Assembly: GCF_030012605.2 (NCBI RefSeq)
Contig: NZ_CP114055.2
From: Bergeyella_A cardium
Lineage (GTDB): Bacteria > Bacteroidota > Bacteroidia > Flavobacteriales > Weeksellaceae
Length of the DNA: 64,000 nt
Reading direction: 5' to 3' (one strand)
The notes under the pieces were generated by a model. That model was not told the DNA's origin. It worked only from the letters and a program-made list of their open reading frames with translations, and searched no databases. Positions 1 through 9,627 of this stretch are shown here, piece after piece. The position numbers and the translations under genes were made by a program. The first letter of the stretch is position 1. The number at the start of each line of letters is the position of its first letter.

Positions 1-152
1 TATTGTCTTGAAGAATATAAGTTCCTGCCCAATTATTTTCTCTCTTTATGGATGTACAGTTGATAGATAATAGTAACAAGAGTATTATTACCAATGATTT
101 TCTCATTAGTTTTTGATTTTAATAGATTAGTACAATATTTTTCATTAAAATA

Positions 153-443
153 CTATTTCTTCACATCTTCCAGGCTAGGGACTTTGCTAAATACAGCTTT
201 TACGAATGGGCATAGGGGGATAATCTTTATTCCTTGCTCTCGGGCAAATTTTACTGCTTCGGCTACGAGGAGCTTCCCCAGTCCGCGCCCTCCAAAAGCC
301 TCTTCTATCCTTGTATGGTCAATGAGGAGGGTTTTGCTGTCAGCCCACTTATAAGTCATCTCCCCAGCAAAGATTTCTCCATCGTAGATAATGAATCTTC
401 CAGTGGTGCCATCATCCTCTCTTTCAAACTTTATTGTATCCAT
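153..443 (-). CDS. GNAT family N-acetyltransferase (YjdJ/COG2388 type)
   Basis: Small acetyl-CoA-dependent acyltransferase; substrate unknown. The fold is recognised from the acetyl-CoA loop GGRGLGKLLVAEAVKFARE followed by IIPLCPFVKAVF, the typical ending of the short (about 95 aa) COG2388 proteins. I take the ATG at 443 (MDTIKFE...), giving 96 aa, because the 16 residues upstream (to 491) are not typical of this family; the longer start is possible. It is divergent from dnaE with no clear operon partner. Family known, cellular role not inferable. Confidence 0.75.
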   Translation of the reverse strand: MDTIKFEREDDGTTGRFIIYDGEIFAGEMTYKWADSKTLLIDHTRIEEAFGGRGLGKLLVAEAVKFAREQGIKIIPLCPFVKAVFSKVPSLEDVKK

Positions 444-581
444 TGAATGATTTTTAATTCCTACAAAAGTAGGATAAATTTTCATCCTCAAAAATTTGCG
501 TTTTGCTCAGTCTATACAGAAATTGGGCGAGAGGAAACGATTTTTTTCTGAACTTTTTTTGCCCTAATTTTACCCGAAATT

Positions 582-589
582 TAGTTTTG
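582..589 (+). promoter_or_regulatory. Candidate -7 promoter element of dnaE (TAGTTTTG)
   Basis: TAGTTTTG fits the Bacteroidota TAnnTTTG -7 element and ends only four bases before the dnaE ATG at 594, so a transcript from it would have almost no 5' leader. No clear TTG box was confirmed upstream. Confidence 0.35.
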
Positions 590-593
590 CAAG

Positions 594-3500
594 ATGTATT
601 TAGTTTTTGATACCGAAACTACAGGCTTACCCCAAAATTTTGATGCACCGATTTCCGATTCTTCCAACTGGCCGAGAATGGTGCAGCTCGCTTGGCAAAT
701 CCACGATGAAAACGGCAAACTTATAGACAACCAAGACTTCATTATCAAGCCCGAAGGCTACGATATACCGTTTAATGTCTCGCAAATACACGGGATTACG
801 ACCAGTATTGCCAATGAAATTGGTGATGACTTGGAGACCGTCCTCAAGCACTTTGCTGAGGCGGTTGAGAAGTGTAAATTCGGTGTGGGGCAGAACATTG
901 ATTTTGATTATAAGATTGTAGGAGCAGAATTTTACCGAAAAGGAATTGCTGATAAGTTGCAAGCCCTCCCAAAAGCCGATACTATGTGGCTTGGTACGCA
1001 GTTTACCGCGATTCCTCAAGGGAATACAGGCAGGCTCAAGCCCCCAAAACTCGAGGAACTCTATGAGAAGCTCTATGGTTTTAAGTTTGATGAAGCCCAC
1101 AATGCCGCAGCCGATGTAAATGCTACGGCACAAGTATTCTTTGAGATGCTTAGGCGGGGGATTATCAGTGCGGCTGATCTCGGTGTGGAGGAGAGTGTTA
1201 TTTCACATTTCCAAAGTCTGCATACCGAACCCATAAAGCCTTTCCCTATCGTTATTCGAAGCCAGATAGCAGAATTTAACAAGAGAAAACAGGGTGCTTC
1301 CCAAACCGCACAGGAGATGGATTTGGGGAGTTATTTCAATTTTCATAATCACAGTATTTTTTCCTCCCTCCAGGCCTCTACCCACCATTCCGATATGGTA
1401 AATAAAGCCTTGAAGAATGATTTTCCTGCTGTGGGGATGGTAGATTTTGGCAATTTGATGGGTGCCTTTAAGTTCGTTAATGAAGTCGAGAAAGCCAATG
1501 GAGACTTAAAGAAAAAGCATCAGGAATTCATAGATAATCATCCAGATGAAACCCCTCCACCGCTAAAACAGCTCATTCCCATTATCGGATGTGAGTTTTA
1601 TATCTCAGACAGACCAGAACAAAAGCAGTTTACCAAAGATGACCCCGACCGCAGGACGAATATAGTCCTCCTTGCCAAGAATTTCCGAGGGTATAAGAAT
1701 ATTGCAAAACTCTCCAGCCTTGGGTTTGTTAATGGTTTTTACTTCGGTGTACCTCGGGTTTCAAAAGAATGGATTCTTCAGCATAAGGAAGATGTAATTG
1801 CCCTTTCTTCAGGGCTTAATGGCGATATACCCAATGCTGTTTTAGAATATGGAGAGACCAAAGGCGAGCAAGTATTCAAATGGTGGAAGGATGCTTTTGG
1901 AGAGGACTTCTATGTACAGATCCAAAACCACGGCTTGGCCGAAGAAGAGTATCTGAATGATATCCTCCTCCGCTGGGCAGAGAAATATGATGTGAAAGTT
2001 CTGGCTCAGAATGAGACTTATTATACCTCCAAAGAGGATGCACACATACAGGAAATTTTATTTTGTATAAAAGACGGTGAAAAGCTCTCCACTCCTGTTG
2101 GTAGAGGCTTTGGTAAGAGGAAAGGCTTACCCTCAAAAGACTACGATATGAAAGACCGTGAGGAGATAAAGCGGGCGTTTAGCCATTATCCCACCGCTTT
2201 TAAGGCGTATGAGGACTTTCTCAAAAAGTTTGAGCCTTATGCCTTGAAGAGAGAGGTTCTCCTCCCCAAGTTTGAGATTCCTGAGCAGTTTCAGTCCGAA
2301 GAAGATGAAAAAGACGGAGGCAAGCGAGGAGAAAATGCTTTCCTAAGACATCTTACCTACGAAGGAGCCAAGAGAAGATATGAGGAAATCACCGATGAGA
2401 TTCGAGAGAGGTTAGACTTTGAGCTGGAAATCATTGCCAATACAGGCTATCCTGGGTACTTCCTCATTGTGCAGGACTTTTGTAATGAAGCCCGCAATAT
2501 GGGCGTATGGGTAGGTCCTGGGCGAGGTTCGGCAGCAGGCTCGGCAGTGGCATACTGTATAGGAATTACGAATGTAGATCCTATTAAATACGACCTCCTC
2601 TTTGAGCGTTTTCTCAATCCTGAGAGAATCTCAATGCCCGATATAGATATAGACTTTGATGATGAAGGGAGAGACAAGATTATTAAATGGGTAGTAGAAA
2701 AGTATGGCAAGATGAATGTGGCACAGATTATTACCTATTCTGTTCTCGGTGGTAAGTCGGCAATTACCGATGCTGGTCGTGTTCTTGAATATTCCATTCC
2801 AGATACGAAAGGCATTGCGAAACTCGTGCCTCCAGCACCAGGGATGAATATCGCTAAGGCATTCAAAAAATATGAAAAGCTCCCTCCAGAAGATAAAATA
2901 CTGGTAGATGAGATGAAAACCATCTTAGACAATAAGAAAGATGCACGATTCCCAGTGCTCTCTGCTGCTCAGAAGATGGAGGGATGCATTAGAAATACGG
3001 GAATACATGCCTGCGGGGTTATCATTACTCCAGAAGATATTTCCAACCTCGTCCCTATTACCACTGCGGCTAAGGATTCCGATGTGCTGGTCTCTCAATT
3101 TGATAATTCAGTAGCTGAAGCAGCAGGACTTTTAAAGATGGATTTCCTCGGGCTTAGAACTTTATCCATTATCCGTGATGCGATTAAACTCATTAAAGAT
3201 AATTATGATATAGATATAAATCCAGATGAGATTTCACTGGAAGATGAGAAGACTTATCAGCTCTTTCAAGAGGGTAGGACAATAGGGATTTTCCAATACG
3301 AAAGTGTGGGAATGCAAAAGTATATGCGGGAGCTGAAACCCACCGTATTTGCCGACCTTATTGCGATGAATGCCCTCTACCGACCAGGTCCAATCAAGTA
3401 TATCCCAAACTTTATCAACAGGAAACACGGCATAGAAGAGATTGTGTATGACCTGCCCGAAACCGAAGAGTATTTAAAGGAAACCTACGGAATTACGGTT

Positions 3501-5213
3501 TATCAAGAGCAAGTAATGCTACTCTCTCAGAAGCTGGCAAACTTTACAAAAGGTGAAGCCGATACACTCAGAAAGGCAATGGGGAAAAAGCAGATAGATG
3601 TCCTCAATAAAATGTATCCCAAGTTTATAGAAGGAGGAAAGAAGAACAATCTGAATGAGGAAAAACTCGAGAAGATTTGGAACGACTGGAAAGCCTTTGC
3701 AGAATACGCCTTTAATAAGTCTCACTCCACCTGTTATGCCTATATTGCCTATCAAACAGCCTATCTGAAAGCAAATTATCCTGCGGAATATATGGCAAGT
3801 GTGATGACGCATAACCTGAATAACACAAAGCAAATCACAATGTTTATGGAGGACTGCAAAGCGATGGGGGTAGATGTACTCGGGCCAGATGTAAACGAAA
3901 GTCAGTATGAGTTTTCCGTAAATGATAAGGGGCAGATTCGCTTTGGTCTGGGAGCAATCAAGGGAATAGGTGAGGGACCGAGCGAAATTATCGTAGAGAC
4001 CCGCCAGCAAGGTAAGTTTAAAGATATATATGACTTCTTTGAACGCATACCAGCCTCTCAGATTAATAAAAGAGTGGTGGAGAGTTTAGTGGTAGCAGGA
4101 GCTTTTGATGAGGTAGATGAATACCACCGTGCGCAGTACTTCCAAGAAGATAATGCGAATAGAACCACCATAGAAAGACTCCTTAAATACGGACAATCCT
4201 TCCAAGAAAGCAGAAATGAAATGGAAAACTCCCTCTTTGCAGACTTTGCTGAAGAGGTACAGATAGAGCAACCCAAGATAGCACCTGCTCCAGAATGGCA
4301 AAATATGCACAAACTCAATCGTGAGAAGGAGATTATCGGCTTTTACCTTTCATCTCATCCGTTAGATGAGTTTAAATATCAGTATCAATTCATTCAAGGA
4401 TTGCTAAGTAAAAAGGAAGTGGTAGAAACTAAAAATACAGACGAAGAATTTCTCGACAAAGCTCAGCCAGCATACAATGAAAGCCAGGAAGAAGCAGATG
4501 ATACCCTCACAGATGAGCTTATAGATATTGAAATGGGCGATGCTGAAGAACCAGTGGAGAATGCGGCCAAAGTAATAGAGGCAAGAGGCAAGTTCAGATT
4601 CTTAAATCTCGATGAGTTGGATGCCTATCGCGATAAAAATTTCGGGGCGGAGCAGCTGAAACTCTTTGAAACCGTAGATTATAAGACCAAGCAGGCGATG
4701 AATACCGCTGTGCGCGAAAATATGGTCGCAGGACTCGTTACCGAATACCTCATACGAGACGGAAGAAACTCGGGAGAGAAAGTTGCTTTTGTAACACTGG
4801 AAGATTATTCGGGGAGCTATTCTTTCCGTTTGGGTGACAGGGATTATCTCCGCCTCAAAGACAAAATAGACCTCCAAAGGTTCCTTATTTTCAAAGTGAA
4901 GTACTCAATGTCCAAAGACGGCAGAGTATACCTCAATGTAGTAGATGTAATGGAGCTTAAGGACGCTTTTGAGCGCTTTGCTAACAGCCTTTCCGTTGTA
5001 GTAGATATACAAGATTTCAGGCAAGAAGACTTGGAATTCCTCTCCAAAGTGATACAAGAGAATTTCGGTGATAAAAAGCTCAGATTCTACCTCAGAAATA
5101 AGGAGAATAACTCCCATCTCGAGCTCAATACCATAAGGCCGAGCATTAAAATAGATGGAGACTTCATCAAGTTCTTTGTTGAAAACAACAAATTCCAGTT
5201 TTATCTCAACTAA
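594..5213 (+). CDS. dnaE: DNA polymerase III alpha subunit with fused N-terminal 3'-5' exonuclease
   Basis: Replicative polymerase, 1539 aa. Residues 1-200 are a DnaQ-like DEDDh exonuclease: ExoI DTE at D6/E8, ExoII D103, ExoIII H169 and D174. A PHP domain follows (about 245-480, FHNHSIF), but the usual TDH is VDF, so PHP exonuclease activity is probably lost and proofreading rests on the fused domain. The polymerase core shows PDIDIDFD with D683 and D685 and the third acidic residue at D850 (KMDFLGL). A helix-hairpin-helix region and a C-terminal OB fold (about 1375-1450) follow. The start is fixed because the ExoI motif lies at residue 6. This fusion is common in Bacteroidota. Stands alone between divergent GNAT and an MFS gene. 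Confidence 0.97.
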   Translation: MYLVFDTETTGLPQNFDAPISDSSNWPRMVQLAWQIHDENGKLIDNQDFIIKPEGYDIPFNVSQIHGITTSIANEIGDDLETVLKHFAEAVEKCKFGVGQNIDFDYKIVGAEFYRKGIADKLQALPKADTMWLGTQFTAIPQGNTGRLKPPKLEELYEKLYGFKFDEAHNAAADVNATAQVFFEMLRRGIISAADLGVEESVISHFQSLHTEPIKPFPIVIRSQIAEFNKRKQGASQTAQEMDLGSYFNFHNHSIFSSLQASTHHSDMVNKALKNDFPAVGMVDFGNLMGAFKFVNEVEKANGDLKKKHQEFIDNHPDETPPPLKQLIPIIGCEFYISDRPEQKQFTKDDPDRRTNIVLLAKNFRGYKNIAKLSSLGFVNGFYFGVPRVSKEWILQHKEDVIALSSGLNGDIPNAVLEYGETKGEQVFKWWKDAFGEDFYVQIQNHGLAEEEYLNDILLRWAEKYDVKVLAQNETYYTSKEDAHIQEILFCIKDGEKLSTPVGRGFGKRKGLPSKDYDMKDREEIKRAFSHYPTAFKAYEDFLKKFEPYALKREVLLPKFEIPEQFQSEEDEKDGGKRGENAFLRHLTYEGAKRRYEEITDEIRERLDFELEIIANTGYPGYFLIVQDFCNEARNMGVWVGPGRGSAAGSAVAYCIGITNVDPIKYDLLFERFLNPERISMPDIDIDFDDEGRDKIIKWVVEKYGKMNVAQIITYSVLGGKSAITDAGRVLEYSIPDTKGIAKLVPPAPGMNIAKAFKKYEKLPPEDKILVDEMKTILDNKKDARFPVLSAAQKMEGCIRNTGIHACGVIITPEDISNLVPITTAAKDSDVLVSQFDNSVAEAAGLLKMDFLGLRTLSIIRDAIKLIKDNYDIDINPDEISLEDEKTYQLFQEGRTIGIFQYESVGMQKYMRELKPTVFADLIAMNALYRPGPIKYIPNFINRKHGIEEIVYDLPETEEYLKETYGITVYQEQVMLLSQKLANFTKGEADTLRKAMGKKQIDVLNKMYPKFIEGGKKNNLNEEKLEKIWNDWKAFAEYAFNKSHSTCYAYIAYQTAYLKANYPAEYMASVMTHNLNNTKQITMFMEDCKAMGVDVLGPDVNESQYEFSVNDKGQIRFGLGAIKGIGEGPSEIIVETRQQGKFKDIYDFFERIPASQINKRVVESLVVAGAFDEVDEYHRAQYFQEDNANRTTIERLLKYGQSFQESRNEMENSLFADFAEEVQIEQPKIAPAPEWQNMHKLNREKEIIGFYLSSHPLDEFKYQYQFIQGLLSKKEVVETKNTDEEFLDKAQPAYNESQEEADDTLTDELIDIEMGDAEEPVENAAKVIEARGKFRFLNLDELDAYRDKNFGAEQLKLFETVDYKTKQAMNTAVRENMVAGLVTEYLIRDGRNSGEKVAFVTLEDYSGSYSFRLGDRDYLRLKDKIDLQRFLIFKVKYSMSKDGRVYLNVVDVMELKDAFERFANSLSVVVDIQDFRQEDLEFLSKVIQENFGDKKLRFYLRNKENNSHLELNTIRPSIKIDGDFIKFFVENNKFQFYLN

Positions 5214-5305
5214 AATTGTGAAAACCTTAATGCTGCTCTTCAACTCATTCGTAATAACCTCTGGTCTCTTTACCGAGACTGAAAACCGATTAATAAACAT
5301 CATTA

Positions 5306-6541
5306 ATGATTTCATTAACCCCGCTTAAAACCCTACAAAACGCACAATTTAGGGGCTTACTCGCAGGAAGATTCTTTTTAATCCTCGCTTTTAGGATGCT
5401 TGGCACTTTACTTGGCTGGTGGGTCTATCAACTCACAAAAGACCCCTTCGCCATTGGTCTCATCGGCTTATCGGAAGTCATTCCTGCCGTGTCATCAGCT
5501 CTTTATGCAGGCTATGTTATTGATATGAACGAGAAAAAAAGGCTTCTCCTCATCTGCAATTACGCTTATGTCCTGTTGGTAGCCGTGCTGGGGCTTCTGG
5601 CGTTTAGTGCGGAGGGCTGGGGGCTTAGCAATCACCAGATAACTTATGTCATCTACGGGGTTATTTTCTTTACGGGCATCAGCAGGGCGTTTCTTGGTCC
5701 CATTATCCCGTCTATGATTCCAAAAATTGTTACAAAGGACACCTTACCCAACGCCATTACCCTGAACCAATCCACCTTCCTCACTGCATCTGTTGGTGGG
5801 CACGCTATCGGAGGGATACTGATCGGGAAAATAGGTGTAGAATGGACGCTGATAGTGATTATGAGCCTTATGCTCATCGCTTCGCTCTTCTTTTGGGGGC
5901 TCCAGAAGCAACCATCTGAGAACAATAACCAGAACATTAGGATTATGGAGAGTATAAAAGAGGGTGTGCTTTATATTTATAAGACGAAGGAGATTCTTGG
6001 GGCGCTTTTCCTCGATATGTTTGCCGTACTTTTCGGTGGTGCAGTGGCGATGATTCCTGTTTTTGCTACCGATATCCTAAAAGTAGGGGCAGAGGGCTTC
6101 GGTCTGCTAAATGCCGCCACCGATATAGGCTCTATGCTCATCATTATCACGCTATCCTTCATCCCACTGCGAAGAAATCAGGGGAAAATTCTCTTGATGG
6201 CAGTTGCGGGTTTTGGAATTTGTATTATCGGTTTTGGGTTTTCAAAAATCTATTGGCTATCCTTTATTTTATTGATGATGAGCGGGATGTTAGATGGAAT
6301 ATCCGTCGTTATTCGTGGGACAATCGTCCAACTTAAGACTCCAGACGAGATACGGGGGCGCGTTCTCAGTGTAAATTCTATATTTATAATGTCCAGCAAC
6401 GAAATGGGGCAGTTTGAAAGTGGCCTTGCTGCAAAACTAATGGGCGTAACCCGCTCGGTAATTTTCGGTGGCAGTATGACCCTCCTTATTGCCCTTCTCG
6501 TAGCCCTCAAAAACCTAAAACTCCGCAATATGGAGTATTAA
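5306..6541 (+). CDS. MFS transporter (MFS_3 / EntS-like exporter)
   Basis: Integral membrane protein of 411 aa with about 12 hydrophobic segments and the N-terminal pattern FRGLLAGRFFLILAFRML...WWVYQLTKDP seen in MFS_3 exporters (enterobactin exporter EntS-like). The conserved cytoplasmic loop after TM2 is DMNEKKRLLLICN. C-terminal half contains GLLNAATDIGSM and IRGRVLSVNSIF, also typical of this group. Substrate not predictable; no siderophore genes adjoin it. Lies 92 bp after dnaE, same strand, probably its own unit. Confidence 0.88.
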   Translation: MISLTPLKTLQNAQFRGLLAGRFFLILAFRMLGTLLGWWVYQLTKDPFAIGLIGLSEVIPAVSSALYAGYVIDMNEKKRLLLICNYAYVLLVAVLGLLAFSAEGWGLSNHQITYVIYGVIFFTGISRAFLGPIIPSMIPKIVTKDTLPNAITLNQSTFLTASVGGHAIGGILIGKIGVEWTLIVIMSLMLIASLFFWGLQKQPSENNNQNIRIMESIKEGVLYIYKTKEILGALFLDMFAVLFGGAVAMIPVFATDILKVGAEGFGLLNAATDIGSMLIIITLSFIPLRRNQGKILLMAVAGFGICIIGFGFSKIYWLSFILLMMSGMLDGISVVIRGTIVQLKTPDEIRGRVLSVNSIFIMSSNEMGQFESGLAAKLMGVTRSVIFGGSMTLLIALLVALKNLKLRNMEY

Positions 6542-6668
6542 GCCATAGCAAGGCAGTCAGCCATGGCATGACGAGTATTTAAGCTAATCACCTCATTAGC
6601 TATAGTATTAGGTCAAAGGAAATAAATAATCACCTCACTGACTACAGTATTTCAAGAAAGGAAAGTAT

Positions 6669-6676
6669 TATATTTG
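6669..6676 (+). promoter_or_regulatory. Candidate -7 promoter element (TATATTTG)
   Basis: TATATTTG matches TAnnTTTG and sits 15 bases before the ATG at 6692, so it probably drives the 6692 gene and the DciA-like gene behind it. Confidence 0.45.
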
Positions 6677-6691
6677 TGTCCTATAATTGGT

Positions 6692-7264
6692 ATGAAAAGA
6701 AAACGATTAGCTGTTTTTGCATTGATTTTCCTCGTTGGAGGTTTAGGATGGGCTGGCGCTCAGGTATTGGCATCGGGGCGGGGAATGCAGAATTTCCAGC
6801 AGGAGAGAGAGGAGACGGTTTTGTACTTTAGCCCAGAGGTGTTCCCCGATGTGGAGGAGATTAAGGAGCCTACGAATCTGGCTTTTTTCTCTGCATTGAC
6901 GGATAAGGTAGCCTCTTTGAAAGGCAGGAAAGTTCTCCGTGTGGATGCAATGATGAGTTTTGAGGAAATTTCTCCCGAAATCATCAGAGAATATTGCAAA
7001 AATAACGGTGCAAGCTATGCAGTACTGCCTCGTGTTAAGTATTTTAAGGTCGGTTTTGGAAAGTATGTGTTCTCTAACCAAGTGGTGGTGAGTATGAAGC
7101 TCTATGATGCAGAGGGAAGTCTTATAACAGAGACGGAATACAATACTTACAGGAAGAATATGAGGCTATTAGGCTCGGCGGAGAATTCTGTACAGGTGGG
7201 GACGAAAGGTGCGATAAACGACCTTGCGAAAAAGCTGAGAAAAGCCCTTAGAAAAGCGAAATAA
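6692..7264 (+). CDS. Secreted protein of unknown function
   Basis: 190 aa from the ATG at 6692 (MKRKRLAVFALIFLVGG...), chosen because a classical signal peptide then begins at residue 1, with a cleavage-like AGAQ near residue 24; the upstream extension to 6674 has no support. The mature part contains alternating strands and helices (LYFSPEVFP, ASYAVLPRVKYFKVGFGKYVF, VVVSMKLYDAEGSLITE) and ends in a lysine/arginine-rich helix. I do not recognise the family. It is followed after 6 bp by the DciA-like gene, so the two are likely cotranscribed. Confidence 0.7.
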   Translation: MKRKRLAVFALIFLVGGLGWAGAQVLASGRGMQNFQQEREETVLYFSPEVFPDVEEIKEPTNLAFFSALTDKVASLKGRKVLRVDAMMSFEEISPEIIREYCKNNGASYAVLPRVKYFKVGFGKYVFSNQVVVSMKLYDAEGSLITETEYNTYRKNMRLLGSAENSVQVGTKGAINDLAKKLRKALRKAK

Positions 7265-7270
7265 TACGAG

Positions 7271-7567
7271 ATGAAACAGCGAAAAAAGAGAGAATATCAG
7301 TCCTCCGAGCTGGTAAAAGCCTTTGCAAAGATTTATGGCTTTGAAAATAAGCTCTTAGCCCTTGAGGTAAAGAGTTTTCTCGCGGAATATATGGGGACAG
7401 AGAGCTTCAAAGAGATTGAAAAAGTGGATTTGAAGCAGAAAAAACTCATTATTATCGTAAAATCTCCGATACTTAGAAATGATTTACAATTCAAACGCTC
7501 ATTCCTCCTAAAAAAAATCAAAGAAAACTTCGGGGAAGACACATTTGAGACAGTAGAAATCATCTAA
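7271..7567 (+). CDS. DUF721 / DciA-like protein
   Basis: 98 aa, matches the small DUF721 (DciA) family: YQSSELVKAFAKIYGFENKLLALEVKSFLAEYMG followed by a two-strand core LKQKKLIIIVKSPILRNDLQFKRSFLLKKIKENFG. DciA proteins act with the replicative helicase DnaB in bacteria lacking DnaC; that role here is inferred from family membership. Short stand-alone versions without extra domains are usual in Bacteroidota. Last gene of a unit running from 6692; converges with the gene at 7606. Confidence 0.8.
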   Translation: MKQRKKREYQSSELVKAFAKIYGFENKLLALEVKSFLAEYMGTESFKEIEKVDLKQKKLIIIVKSPILRNDLQFKRSFLLKKIKENFGEDTFETVEII

Positions 7568-7605
7568 GAAGCCGTATGTGTAGGCTTATTGGTGATTGGT
7601 ATCCA

Positions 7606-9627
7606 TTATTTCTTGGAGACGGTTTGGTCTAGCATCTCTTTGGCGCTTGAATCTAAGTTGGATTTCAGTGGAATGAAGAACCTTAGTGGATTTTCCATAA
7701 AATACCTGAAAGTAACTTTGGAAATACGAATAAACTCCGAGAAATAGACCTTTCGAGAGCGTAATGCAAGGACGATTGAGAGCCCAAAACTCACAATAAA
7801 GTTGAAAAATCCAATGATAAAGACGGTGATAAAGGCTATCCAGAAGGTGGAAGCAACGACATCAAAGCCCTTACCGTAGAGCCCCAGCGCAAGGTTTCCA
7901 GATGAGAAAGTGATGTGACGAATGTCTATATCAATTCCCAAAAATTTCCCGATAGGTCCCGTAACTCCAAGGCATACCCCAAACCAAAAGTTGGAAGTAA
8001 TCCCTGCCCAGTTTTTAGCATAGAAATTTGAGAGACCGTTTGCGAATTTATTCCCGAATATTCGGTTAATCATCGGGTTTTTAGCAATTCGCTCTGGCAT
8101 TTGGTAAAACACGGAGTTATTGGAAGCATTCCCAGCGATAATCCCCGAAATAAAGAGGAAGAAACCCGCCAGTGAAGCGTGTAATATTGCCTTAGACTCG
8201 AAAGGATTGAGCTCTTTTAGAAATTTATCGGCTTTATCTACGGCAAAATTCTGATTGAAAAGTACATCTAAGCCATAAATAAGAACTAAAGCCACAGGAA
8301 ACGACCACAATACATTTCCTATAAAGGCGATAAACTGCGTTCGGAAAAGTTTGGAGACAACGGAAGCGAAAGCAAGGTAATTTTTCTCAGAATTTTCACC
8401 TAATGAGAGGGCTTTTGCCATAGTTGCGGCCGTCATCGCAGGCTGTTTGGTAGCGAGGGTATAATGCATCAAGTAAATCATAATGAACCCCATAGCATAA
8501 TTGAACGAATAGAGTATCGCGTGCATAAACTCACTGCCAGGGCTGTAAGAATACATCATTTTTAGAACGCAAAGGGCACCAACAATCACTCCACCACCGC
8601 TCGCTTTCCAAAACATATTGACATAAGCCTTTTTTCCTGAAGCGATATAGTGAGAACCTGTTTCTGCCGTATGATTTGTGATGAGATGGGAGAGGAGGCG
8701 GGTGCTGTCATCAGCAAGTTCCTTCACATTATTCTTGTGAGACTTGTATTCTAAGATGTTTAAGAAGAGCTTTTGAGAATTATGGAGTATATCTTTTTCT
8801 TCATCGATGACGAGGAGCATTAGTACCTCTTTCATTCGGTTAAGCTGCTGCCTGATCTTTAATAAAGACTGGTTGGTACGCCCAGAGATACCATAGGCTG
8901 AGGAGTTTTTGAAGGCGGTATCTACGAATTCCTCACATTGTTTCCAATAAATCTTTAGTTGCTTTGTCAGTTCATCTTTAGAATGCAATTGGAAGTTTTG
9001 ATTTTGCTTAAACTCAGAGATAAGAGTGTCAAGCTCATTTTGAAGAGCCAAAAAAGGATTGCCAAGATTCTGATATTCTGGAACCATACGGAGTACTTCC
9101 ATATCCATAGCGTTTCCTATTACTCGCCAAGCTAATACATTAGCAGAATAGAGCAAACTTCTCCTTACGGAAGGTTTTGTAATGTAGTCAGATATCCCGA
9201 GTAGCTCAAAAAATTTGTCCAATTCCTCTTGCGGAATCTGTTTGAAGTATTTTAAATCTACCGATGGAATTACGGAGACATTATCAACAATGTAACCAAT
9301 AGAGTTTTCATTGGAGATAGGGGGGAGAACAGCGTTGAGTACCCTTTTTTTAAGTTCGGGAAAGAAAGAATTTTCGGTTAAGATATTAGATTCGGTTAAT
9401 GATAAATTAAATGTTTTCCCATTAAAGAGATTTTGAATATAATACCCGAAATTATTAGCAATCTCTGGGTGATGAATGAGAAAATTCAATATGATGGAAA
9501 ACTTTTCTTTCCTGAAACTCTTCATTATCTGTATCAGTGGCTCCACCGAAGTAGTCTCATTCTTAAAAGTAAAGTATCTCTCTAAAATATGATTATAACG
9601 CTCTCTATTAATCTTTAAAACTGACAT
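7606..9627 (-). CDS. Polytopic membrane protein of the SpecificRecomb (Gcr) family
   Basis: 673 aa. The N-terminal about 330 residues are helical and soluble (long conserved stretch from NRERYNHILERYF to VRRSLLYSANVLAWRVIGN); the C-terminal half has about six membrane segments (for example IVGALCVLKMMYSYSPGSEF, FIAFIGNVLWSFPVALVLIYG, AFITVFIIGFFNFIVSFG). This matches PF10136, which databases call site-specific recombinase. Nothing in the sequence looks like a tyrosine or serine recombinase active site, so the name is misleading and the real function unknown. A TATATTTG promoter element lies just upstream at 9635-9642 (minus strand). Confidence 0.82.
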   Translation of the reverse strand: MSVLKINRERYNHILERYFTFKNETTSVEPLIQIMKSFRKEKFSIILNFLIHHPEIANNFGYYIQNLFNGKTFNLSLTESNILTENSFFPELKKRVLNAVLPPISNENSIGYIVDNVSVIPSVDLKYFKQIPQEELDKFFELLGISDYITKPSVRRSLLYSANVLAWRVIGNAMDMEVLRMVPEYQNLGNPFLALQNELDTLISEFKQNQNFQLHSKDELTKQLKIYWKQCEEFVDTAFKNSSAYGISGRTNQSLLKIRQQLNRMKEVLMLLVIDEEKDILHNSQKLFLNILEYKSHKNNVKELADDSTRLLSHLITNHTAETGSHYIASGKKAYVNMFWKASGGGVIVGALCVLKMMYSYSPGSEFMHAILYSFNYAMGFIMIYLMHYTLATKQPAMTAATMAKALSLGENSEKNYLAFASVVSKLFRTQFIAFIGNVLWSFPVALVLIYGLDVLFNQNFAVDKADKFLKELNPFESKAILHASLAGFFLFISGIIAGNASNNSVFYQMPERIAKNPMINRIFGNKFANGLSNFYAKNWAGITSNFWFGVCLGVTGPIGKFLGIDIDIRHITFSSGNLALGLYGKGFDVVASTFWIAFITVFIIGFFNFIVSFGLSIVLALRSRKVYFSEFIRISKVTFRYFMENPLRFFIPLKSNLDSSAKEMLDQTVSKK

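Noticed and set aside
1..152. Possible gene at the left edge
   Set aside because: No ORF or promoter pattern could be supported.
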